From Zancudomyces culisetae (Eukaryota > Kickxellomycota > Harpellomycetes > Harpellales > Legeriomycetaceae): 10,919 nt of DNA. Position 1 is the stretch's first letter. Every line of letters starts with the position of its first letter. A program made the position numbers and the translations under genes. The stretch covers positions 64,001-74,919 of the forward strand of contig LSSK01000866.1 of assembly GCA_001969505.1 (NCBI GenBank), read 5' to 3'. Below are positions 1 to 7,800 of this stretch, piece by piece. The notes beneath the pieces were generated by a model that saw only the letters and a list, made by a program, of their open reading frames with translations, was not told the origin of the DNA and ran no database searches.

Positions 1-799
1 GGGTAACCTTGTTTTTGTTTTGCATTTGTTTGTTCTATTATGATGTATATCAGAGCAAGCTCTAACATGAAACATTTTATTAACCTCGATATACTTAAAA
101 TCGATCTTCAATCTAAATAGCATGTAATCGGCTGTGCCTCAATGTGTATACATTGCTATTCTAAAGGGATGGAGATTGTCACTTTGCGAAGAAAGTTCAA
201 TGTTGAGGTAAGTATCATTTCCATTTACTTTTTCTTTCTTGCACTGAAGCGAGCAGTGGTAGGAGTTGGTATTTCATTAGTTTTTGTTTTTTTTTTTTTG
301 AAAAGTACAAGGGCTTGTTTTGTCAAAGAAGTTGGGTACAGATATATAACCTCAAAAAGAGAAAAAGAAAAGAAAAGAAAAGAAAGGGTAGTGAGGTGGC
401 AAATGTGTACGAATAGACTCGCTATACATAAATATTAAATAACATATACTTATACTTATAATTGTGTGAACATAGTATCCTGATATGGGTGATGGCCGAT
501 TCTCAAAGCGGTTGAAACGAAAAGAATGGATAGAACTTAAAAATGCAATCAACTTACATTACTTCTATTGTGAACAACTGAATTACGCCATATTTACGTG
601 TTTACTTGGAGGTCTTCTGTTCCCACACAACACTTCAAATTTGGTGTTTTTCTATATGTTTAGCTTCGAAGTATACAACGTTGGAATGAAAAGGAAAAAT
701 CCTAGATTAATGTCATTGGGGAGATATATGTCAAAGGTTTTCTTGTTTCTAATGATTATTGTGTTTGTCCTTGGATTTATTTATTCCTTTTATCTCTGA
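1..799 (+). CDS. MAPEG-family membrane protein, MGST3-like, 5' partial, spliced
   Basis: Three exon pieces fit: 1-2 (tail of an exon outside the window), 121-207 and 476-799 (stop TGA 797-799). Introns are 3-120 (GTAACC...AATAG, with CTAAC at 62-66 and TTAAC near 80) and 208-475 (GTAAGT...ACATAG); all joins are phase 0. The visible 136 residues read through the MGST3-like junction RRKFNVE|YPDM, which spans the second intron and supports the model. After it come a basic loop, a conserved GG....P hairpin, and hydrophobic segments around NYAIFTCLLGGLLF, NLVFFYMFSF and a C-terminal FLFLMIIVFVLGFIY. Known MAPEG enzymes are about 150-aa, four-helix ER proteins that bind glutathione. Aligned by eye to MGST3, the His and Glu of the R-A-H-x-N-x-x-E block are kept, but the Arg is Asn and the Asn is Phe, so ordinary glutathione transferase activity is doubtful. 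The second intron holds a 13-T run and a GAAAA-type purine tract. The family call is fairly sure; the function is not. Confidence 0.72.
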
Positions 800-1225
800 G
801 GATGTTGAACTTTATTAGACTTGCTACATCCCTACTTCCCCTCCTCCTCCCTAGTGCTTGTAATGGATTTAGTTATTTCAACAATGATGATAAAATATAA
901 TATTTATTTTTTAAAAAAAAAAACAAAAATCAATAATAGTAATAGCAGTATATTAATAAACCCCTCTGGCGTTTTTCCTAGTTCATTGGAAACAAGTTAC
1001 ACTAGAGATAGCATGATTCTCACAAACATCCATATGCGGATATATAAGTGGGTATAGCGATAAATGAAACAAGCACATTTTTATTAAAAACAATGAGTTT
1101 ACGCGTTACCGCCATGATCATCTTAGCATGTACAGTAGTTATTATAAATAATGTGGAACTTTTAGCAAGTCGGTATTTCTTTTTCTCTGGACATGGCTCC
1201 TAGATTCCGATCACTCTTCGCCTGG
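800..1225. other. Convergent 3' intergenic region
   Basis: This stretch lies between the MAPEG stop and the stop of the minus-strand SH3-like gene, so it should hold two 3' UTRs. It is AT-rich, with an A-run near 912-923. On the minus strand an AATAAA hexamer (plus TTTATT at 1080-1085) lies about 140 nt past the SH3-like stop and is a candidate poly(A) signal. No convincing gene is seen. The 78-codon open frame at 821-1057 has low-complexity content and no recognisable protein features. Confidence 0.5.
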
Positions 1226-1816
1226 TTAAGAAGCCAGACCTACGTTGAACGATGTGAGTGTTGCTTCAGAATAATTTGTTGGGCGCTCATACCCACGCTT
1301 TCTTTGCTTTGTTGAGAGCTTCTTTACTAAGCTTCTGGGAACAAAGCCCAATTGCTTGAACTTCAACACGTCGTTGGTTTCCATAGCCATGTCCTCCAGT
1401 GCTGACTTTTCACTGCAAGTGTTTGTATCTATGTATCCAACAAACACTCTGCTATTTACTTTGCTAACAATGTTTATTTTGTCTCCCTTTTTGAATGGAA
1501 GCGGTGGATACAGATGGCTGACACCTATTTCCTTCAATTCTTGCACCATATCGATATTATCTGCCATAGCTCGTACAGAGTAAAGGTGGTTGTATACTGC
1601 TTGCCCATCTTGAATAATACTGTCAAATCCATATTCAGACGTTATACTTAGTGGGCGTCTCTGGCCGGTTTCTTTCAACCGCAATGTTGTGGGAGTCTCT
1701 ATTGTGCTGGTCGGACCAACCCCTTGATTATCGTCGTCATGGTTGTATAGCTCGTAGCTGCCTTCTGGCTCGACTTTTTTAGAGAATAATCCGTTGATAA
1801 ACTTGACGCAAAACAT
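1226..1816 (-). CDS. Divergent SH3-like domain protein (196 aa)
   Basis: This single-exon reading frame has an ATG at 1816 and a TAA at 1226-1228. The N-terminal ~85 residues are polar and acidic (a DDDN patch near residue 27). From about residue 81 an SH3-like pattern appears. It opens with VRAMADN, resembling the ALYDF/AIADY first strand, then has an unusually long RT-loop equivalent. Next come LPFKKGDKINIVSKV (the usual acidic-loop/GD strand pair) and FVGYI, a second insertion of about 25 residues, and GFVPRSLVKKL, matching the G-hyphobic-P-x-x-hydrophobic-V end of SH3 domains. The tandem Trp normally at the ligand groove reads VF here, and the last groove Tyr reads Leu, so canonical proline-rich binding is questionable. 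The tail is basic (KQRKRGYER). No signal peptide or membrane segment is seen. An out-of-frame ATG eight bases upstream could lower initiation at the chosen start. The fold call is inferred from pattern only; the biological role is unknown. Confidence 0.6.
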   Translation of the reverse strand: MFCVKFINGLFSKKVEPEGSYELYNHDDDNQGVGPTSTIETPTTLRLKETGQRRPLSITSEYGFDSIIQDGQAVYNHLYSVRAMADNIDMVQELKEIGVSHLYPPLPFKKGDKINIVSKVNSRVFVGYIDTNTCSEKSALEDMAMETNDVLKFKQLGFVPRSLVKKLSTKQRKRGYERPTNYSEATLTSFNVGLAS

Positions 1817-1924
1817 TCTCTCATACAGTAACTTTGTATCTTTTTAGCTTTATTTTGTTAAGTCTTGTGTATATGCAGAAAAAAAACAATTGAATAATGT
1901 TATAATTATGCTATAAATTTTGCG

Positions 1925-1956
1925 AAAAAACAAAAACAAAAACAAAAACAAAAACA
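1925..1956. repeat. (AAAAAC)n microsatellite
   Basis: Five tandem AAAAAC units run from 1926 to 1955, just upstream (about 110 nt) of the minus-strand SH3-like start. Seen from that gene it is a T-rich (GTTTTT)n tract in the promoter or 5' leader region. It is a slippage-prone simple repeat. Confidence 0.9.
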
Positions 1957-2302
1957 GTGCAAATGCTTGCTATATATGCTAATATATGTCCACTTTAAAA
2001 TTGTGAGTTGTATATATTCATGGCTCTTTTTTCTTTTACTCCGTCGTACCGCTTTTTATTTTCTATAGAACAAGCCAAGCAATGCTAGAAATACCTGCAC
2101 CAAGGGATGCCATACTTCCTCAGATATCAATACAAATTGTTGACCATTTGGGCCCTTTTTTACATATTATAAAAAATAGCTATGCTATCAACCTAAACCA
2201 CCTATCAGCTCCAGAGGTTTTGAAATTCTGTTCTTAATATAAGTGGAATTTTTTAATAATTAAGTAATTTGCAAGAAATAATAATAGAAAACACGTAATG
2301 TG

Positions 2303-2326
2303 ATGGAATTATGGAATTATGGAATT
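2303..2326. repeat. Three tandem copies of ATGGAATT
   Basis: Three exact head-to-tail copies of the 8-mer ATGGAATT, followed by diverged sequence. This is a short tandem repeat in non-coding DNA; no function is implied. Confidence 0.9.
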
Positions 2327-2571
2327 GTTGTACAAGATGCTAGTGATATTGATAGAATAGCGCTATAAATAATATTAATTTCCTTGTGTTTTAGGTATTG
2401 CTAAAAATAAACAAAATAGAAAAACAGTGTCAGATAACACTTTTAAACAATTTATCGAATATTCAAGGTATATAGATAAACATAAGAGTTTTACTGTCAT
2501 TCTTCCTAGACTGTAATGCTGACGTACCAAAAGCTTACCAAATCAATCCACCTATATACCACAACGTAAGG

Positions 2572-2617
2572 CGTGTTTTACTCCGAGGTGTGATTGGAAC
2601 CTCATATTTAAAACACG
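2572..2617. repeat. Imperfect two-tier hairpin (inverted repeat)
   Basis: CGTGTTTTA (2572-2580) pairs perfectly with TAAAACACG (2609-2617). Inside, after an internal loop of 4 and 5 nt, GAGGT (2585-2589) pairs with ACCTC (2599-2603) around a 9-nt loop. The shape of a long stem, an internal loop and an apical stem recalls structured RNAs or a cruciform, but no family signature is recognisable. Confidence 0.65.
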
Positions 2618-3158
2618 ATATTTTTGTAAAACTTTCTATTTTTTCCCAAGACTAGATAATGAACAAAAAGTACGGCTAAATACAAACTATTTTTCAGATC
2701 TATATATAGAAGCAAATATCCAAAATACCTAGTACCTCTCAACATTGAATGGATTGCAAATAAGATTACAATCCTAATTTACACAAAAATATTTATTATT
2801 AGAACCACAACACTTTTACTTGTACATACTATTGGGAATCATATAATAAACAAAAACCTATGTCGATTCCCATCATTTCTATTCTATCCTTTATCATGTG
2901 AATGTGGAATTAAAATGAGAGCAGGTCAAGATGTATAACTGCAGACTATGGTACTTTTTAATGTTGTATTCATTTTATATGGAGTGTTATAGTTTTTTGG
3001 TGGTTCAAAATCTTTTTTTATAACCCAACAATTGCCTTATGTAAATATTGGGTTATTCAACCTACAGTGAAGAGTGGAAATACAACACTGAAAGACGGAG
3101 TTAAAAAAAATTATTTCGTATTTGAGAAAAAAACCGAGTAGTCGTGGTAGCATTTTGC

Positions 3159-3166
3159 TGACGTCA
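3159..3166. promoter_or_regulatory. CRE-type palindrome TGACGTCA
   Basis: This is a perfect 8-bp ATF/CREB-type site. It lies in the long divergent intergenic region, about 1.05 kb from the 145-aa gene start and about 1.34 kb from the SH3-like gene start. One 8-mer can occur by chance in a window this size, although it contains CpG in AT-rich DNA. Regulation is inference. Confidence 0.35.
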
Positions 3167-3935
3167 TATTAATGTTTTTGAAGAAGGACTATATGAATAG
3201 CATACAAGTTTCGAAAAGTTAATTCATTGAAGGGAGGACGAGTAGATACGTGGATTGATAGCACAACCTTTAACGCGATATATGTTAATGTGATTCAGGA
3301 GTGGGTTGCATTACTCGATTTTATTTAAAGTGAAAATGGTGAAATTTTGGTTATTTACGTGGTAAATGGGACAAGGAATTATTATTATTATTATTTTGGT
3401 AGATTTAGTGGGTGTAACGGGGATTGTTTTATCTACTAATAGCAGCGTTATATTTATAATATTCCCTGCTATATGAGAATATCTCGATAAGAACTATTTG
3501 GGCAAAGATAGTGTGGCCAAGTACAAACATAAATAAATAGGTGTTAAAAATAATGAATCTGTATAGTATTCTCTTACCGTGGTACTAGTAATTAAAAACT
3601 GAAGTATCGCATCAATTATGAAGAGTAGAATGAGTAATGTAATAAATTTTAAACCCAATATACTCACAAGTTGCTTTTTGTCTTTTTAGCTTTTTCGAAA
3701 CTTATCAATTGACATATGTTTTATCCACCATACGTTGTTTTAGAAAGGTCGTATTGCTGCGAGACCGCTGGTCAAAAAATGGGTGTAAAGGTACAGACTT
3801 TGTAACTAATCTGGAGTGTAATGTTTCTCTGGTGTTTTGATTGCAATATGAATTGAGTATATGCACAAGTAAACAAATGGCATGTGATTTTTTCATTAAT
3901 TATACCCTACGATGTACTTCTCATGCTGAGATATA

Positions 3936-3950
3936 CCCCCCCCCCCCCCC
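3936..3950. repeat. 15-C homopolymer run with adjoining short hairpin
   Basis: Fifteen consecutive C residues sit in otherwise AT-rich DNA. Ten bases on, CTTTGAT (3960-3966) and ATCAAAG (3970-3976) form a 7-bp stem with a 3-nt loop. The run is in non-coding DNA about 260 nt upstream of the 145-aa gene. Its exact length may be affected by sequencing slippage. Confidence 0.85.
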
Positions 3951-4124
3951 ACTCTTCCTCTTTGATAAGATCAAAGGCTGCGTATATCTATTTCGATTAA
4001 TAGTAGCTGGGAAAAAATATACTATCAAAGAAAGTGTTATTTTTTAATCTATAAGTACACCACTTTTAAACACATCCTAATTTGTTTTATGTACAAACCA
4101 CAGCCACCCTAAAAAAAGAACTAT

Positions 4125-4131
4125 TATAAAA
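4125..4131 (+). promoter_or_regulatory. TATA-box-like element upstream of the 145-aa gene
   Basis: TATAAAA lies 82 nt before the ATG at 4213, a plausible TATA-to-start distance for a fungal gene with a short leader. In AT-rich DNA such a motif can arise by chance, so this is a candidate only. Confidence 0.35.
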
Positions 4132-4212
4132 GCAACCCAACCACTGTAAACTTATTTGTGACAGTTTTTCAAATATAAAAAAAGCATATTTAAAACTCTT
4201 TAAACAGACAAA

Positions 4213-4650
4213 ATGTCTCAGGGCCTTTCACAGGTGACTGCAAATATTTTGCAGATTGATGATATAAAGTATAGATATACCCATGCTATACATGACAATA
4301 TTATTTATGGGCTAGGCCATAACAATACAGATATTTATCGAGGGTACAAGTACAAAAAAAATCCGTATACTGAACTTGCAAATATGGATACAGGCTTATT
4401 CCGTAAACAAAATTCAGTAAAAACAAGCGAAATTCGTTTTTTGGCCAACATAGATAGTCAGAATACCTTGAATGTTCAGCAAAGAGAGAGAAATCGATGT
4501 ATTGACTCGATAATTAGAAAGATTGATGGCGATATAAAAAAGACTGACGTTTATACTTCAGAAATAACAGAGGCGCCTAGTCCCAGTGAAGCTGATATAA
4601 CCTATAACGCCGGAAAAGGTAAATTAAAACGTAATATTCGTAACCGTTAG
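4213..4650 (+). CDS. Unrecognised 145-aa protein
   Basis: This intronless frame starts at ATG 4213 in a favourable context (A at -3, ACAAAATG) and ends with TAG at 4648-4650. I do not recognise a family. The N-terminal ~55 residues are mixed polar and aromatic (repeated Y and H, with KYRYTHAIHDN and YRGYKYKKNPY). A central charged stretch around residues 75-105 (RFLANIDSQNTL, then RERNRCIDSIIRKIDGDIKK) could form one or two amphipathic helices. The rest is a flexible S/P/E segment ending in a strongly basic tail (KGKLKRNIRNR). No signal peptide, membrane helix or catalytic motif is visible. The gene is upstream of and codirectional with the auxilin gene, which begins 178 nt after its stop. 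A small complex subunit or nucleic-acid-associated protein would fit the basic tail, but that is speculation. Confidence 0.68.
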   Translation: MSQGLSQVTANILQIDDIKYRYTHAIHDNIIYGLGHNNTDIYRGYKYKKNPYTELANMDTGLFRKQNSVKTSEIRFLANIDSQNTLNVQQRERNRCIDSIIRKIDGDIKKTDVYTSEITEAPSPSEADITYNAGKGKLKRNIRNR

Positions 4651-4828
4651 TTACCCACCAGATATTTTGTGCTTTGTGCTAGGTACTTCGTACTTGTGTA
4701 TAGCGTTGTTTTATTTAACAATTTATAATTTTGCTACGTTTCACCTCCCCTCCCCCACCTTTCGTTAAAAATGAATACAACTTTCTATGTATACTATAGC
4801 ATCTAGACTCAAACTCCGGGATGACAAC
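4651..4828 (+). promoter_or_regulatory. Auxilin upstream region with pyrimidine tract and small uORF
   Basis: The 178 nt between the two plus-strand genes contain a C/T tract (about 4742-4764), typical of fungal core promoters, followed by an AAAAATG at 4771. That ATG opens an 11-codon out-of-frame reading frame ending in TAG at 4804-4806, before the auxilin ATG at 4829. If transcription starts upstream of 4771 this would act as a uORF. The start site is not determinable from sequence. Confidence 0.4.
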
Positions 4829-7800
4829 ATGGTAAGTTGAATTATAACCGTACATAAAGCTCGATTTTTTCTAGCCATTCGTCAATTTATTTATTTTTTT
4901 GAATTATACTCCACTTTGCCATTTTTTGCTAATTTTAAAAGCGATCATGTCTAGTTAAAAAATCGTGAGATTTTTGGAGAAAGAGGGAAAGCGTGGCAAT
5001 TTATAATAGTAGAACTAACTCAATGTTGGTATTCCCGTAGGTCAGCGGGAAGAGCAGCAAGTCCCAACGCAAGGATATAAAGCACAGGATGAGCCCAGGC
5101 GTACTGGTTGATAAAAAACCTTCTTTTGAAGATAAAGAAGAAAAAAGTTCCAACTTAATTGATATTGGACATAGTAGTATAAAGAGGCCATCGCCAGCTT
5201 TTTCTCGAAAAGATATTTCAGTACGAGATAGAAAAACTGGACTAAAAATTATTCGAGTAACACCTTCTGAAAACAAACCCGAGTCGAACCAGCGCAGCTA
5301 CTTGCAAAAAAGGACGGTGGATGCAAGCAAAGATATAAAAAAGCTTTCTTGTGGAAATAAACATAGCGAGAAAAAGGTGAAACGTTTCATTGGGAAGGTA
5401 ACACCAACAAGTTCTTATGAAACCAACGAGAACAAGGTTCAAGACGGCAGTATTGGTAAGTAAAGCATGTATGTATATGTTATTCATTTTATATTATATT
5501 CCGTTTTGTTCTGGATATCCGTGAAGGCTTGTAAAATAGTGACCCAAACCTCTATATTTAAGACTGGCTTTTGTTTGTGCATTATTTTTCCTAGCACAAA
5601 CAAAAGGTGCGAAAGGGAAGAAAAGGGTGGGTAAAAATACGGTGAGAAAAAAGACGGAAAAGATAGTGGAAAAAAATGAGGAAAATATGCTGTAGTGGTG
5701 ATACAAACCACCAATATTCGTTTATAGTCAGTGACTATAGTGAAAACTAATGCGTATGATGTGACATCTATAGAAAACGAATTGACGTTCAAGCTAATAG
5801 ATTTTGATACAGATAAAGGAGAAAGTACTCAAGAAGAAATTGATGATTTCACTGATTCGCCACGAGTATTGAGTAAAAAGTTAGGCAAACCTGTTAAAAC
5901 CAGCGGGTCACCTACGGCTGCAAAAAAAATGAGGCCTACTTCCCTTGATGGGCATGGTCAAAACACATCAAAAAACCTGCTAAAAAAATCTGCTGAATAT
6001 ACTGATGAACAAAATCCGAAAGAGGAGGTGAAGAAACGAGAGAATTTTGAACCACCTTCCAAAAAAAAGGGCATCACAAGTGCAGATCTTGAGGTGCTAT
6101 TTGGAAAAGAGGAAGATGCGTATGGTGGTGTTAGGGCATTTTTAAAAAATGTGGGAAAAGGTAATAACAAGAAAAGCGATACAAAAGATGCAAATGGTGA
6201 TCAAAGTGACAGCGATGTAAAAAACAGACATAGCTTTGAGGAAAAATATGTGTTTGGAAACTTTAACTATGAGGAGGATGATGTACGGTGTCATGGAGTA
6301 ATTAATGATAAGGATGTTTCGGGAGAAAAGAATGCAAAGATAAGTGAATTTATAAAATATCTTAAGGGTACACTTTCCAAGCAGCTAGAAAACTTGGTAC
6401 ATGACCATGGAGATAATCGAAGAGAAAAAAATCTAGATAGACTTAGAGGGTTATCAAGGGAAGACAGGAAAAAATTAATAAAATTAGAGAAAAAGATCAA
6501 ACAGGTAAGAAAATTGGAAAGAAGAATTGGAGCGGATCTTTGGGGCAGGTTTGAGGAGATTTCTGATACAGATTTGGAAATAAGTGAAAACGAAAGTAAA
6601 ACGGATTGCAGTGTGGATAAGGCCTGTTGCAATGGCGACAATACCCTAGAAAAAAAAAGAAGCCAGACTGTATCTAGGGATAAGAACGTAGGTAACATGG
6701 AAGATGAAAAGCTCGACGATGAATCGAAAACCACAAAAAATAATACTTTGATACCACATGTACAGATGTCTACACTTATGGTGGTTACGGAAAAGAAAAA
6801 CATTGGGAATATGCACCTGCGAATTGGCGATTACAAGAGTGCCATATTGTCGTATACACAGGCAATAGAACTATTGATAGATATCCCTACACATCCATAC
6901 TTGGCGGTGCTATATAATAATAGGGCATACTCGCTTTCAAAGATAAGAAAGTACCAGAGGGCGATTTATGATTTAAGTAGCGCGTTAGCAATTTTTCCGT
7001 TGTATTTAAAACAAAAGACGGTAGTAATAGGCCAAATGGATGGGGTTGCGAAGGAAAACGTAAGAAGGAAAAAAATAGTTCGAAAAAATGTGAACAATTT
7101 GGGGTGTTCTATCACAATAAATATTGAATTACAGTACTTAAAAGCGCTTTTACGAAGGGGGATTTTGTTTGAAAGAATGGATATATGCTCAGAGGCAATA
7201 AAAGATTATAGGGAGATATTAGCAAAAACATCTGAAGAAAACTTTATCTCAAAGGCGGCATCGGGAATTAGTAGATGCAAGTTAAAGTTGGATCGATCGT
7301 TAAGCGAGCTTATTATCACTGATAAAAATCAAGATACTAACACATATCCACGCTTCGATAATAGTGGTGAAAAACCTAGACAAATGAATATTAATGGTGC
7401 TGCAGAAGACAGAAACAGTCATATCGTGGTTATAAATGGTGATACTCCAAGTCCAAGAGGCAAAAGCAACCACGAGAATATGCTTTATGAAAGATATACA
7501 AACATTAATCCAAATACACCGTACGGATATGTACATGGAAAAACGCAATCTCGTGCAACATTGGTACCACCCCGCCCGCCTGCATTAATGCCATTCACCA
7601 TACCACTACTACCACATTCGCCATCACATAACCATCCTCCGCTCATACCCCTACCGCCACCCCATCTTCCAATGCACCCCCATTCATACCACCTTAACAG
7701 AATGTCGAGAAGTAAATCTCATATGATGAAAAGGGCCACGCTAGATGTTAGTGGTGATCTTATTGAGAAGGAGGAACGCGACATCTACAAAACACAAAGA

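Larger units (their letters stand above)
1817..4212. other. 2.4-kb gene-free divergent intergenic region
   Basis: No protein gene is convincing here; frames are short and rich in rare-looking or low-complexity residues. It separates two divergently transcribed genes (SH3-like on minus, 145-aa ORF on plus), so it must contain both promoters. Contents I can point to are an (AAAAAC)5 tract, three copies of ATGGAATT, a two-stem hairpin at 2572-2617, a TGACGTCA palindrome at 3159-3166, six ATT repeats at 3378-3395, a 15-C run at 3936-3950 beside a 7-bp hairpin, and a TATA-like box at 4125-4131. I found no tRNA with both internal boxes and no signature of spliceosomal RNAs. An unannotated long non-coding RNA or structured RNA is possible but unproven. 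Confidence 0.6.

Noticed and set aside
301-420. An acceptor at 304-305 that would make a lysine-rich exon
   Set aside because: The AAAAG acceptor is weak and the product is low-complexity; the ACATAG acceptor at 475 restores the MAPEG motif.
142-438. A continuous 98-codon open frame at the left end
   Set aside because: Only its first part (to 207) is coding. The rest runs through a poly-T and GAAAA-rich intron, and splicing 207 to 476 gives a family-consistent MAPEG sequence.
3002-3012. GGTTCAAAATC followed by T7, resembling a pol III B box and terminator
   Set aside because: The consensus C is missing, there is no matching A box or cloverleaf stem upstream.
3514-3523. TGGCCAAGTA, resembling a tRNA A box
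   Set aside because: No B box follows at tRNA distance and no acceptor stem can be drawn.
3841-4047. A 68-codon plus-strand frame
   Set aside because: It crosses the 15-C run (reading as consecutive prolines), has no motif, and depends on an ATG with no supporting context.
5281-5300. A GAGTCGAACC-like string, a reverse B box
   Set aside because: It lies inside the auxilin coding exon and has no A box partner.
6291-6803. A 170-codon minus-strand frame
   Set aside because: It is an antisense shadow of the auxilin exon, serine/phenylalanine-rich as expected from complementing lysine/glutamate codons.
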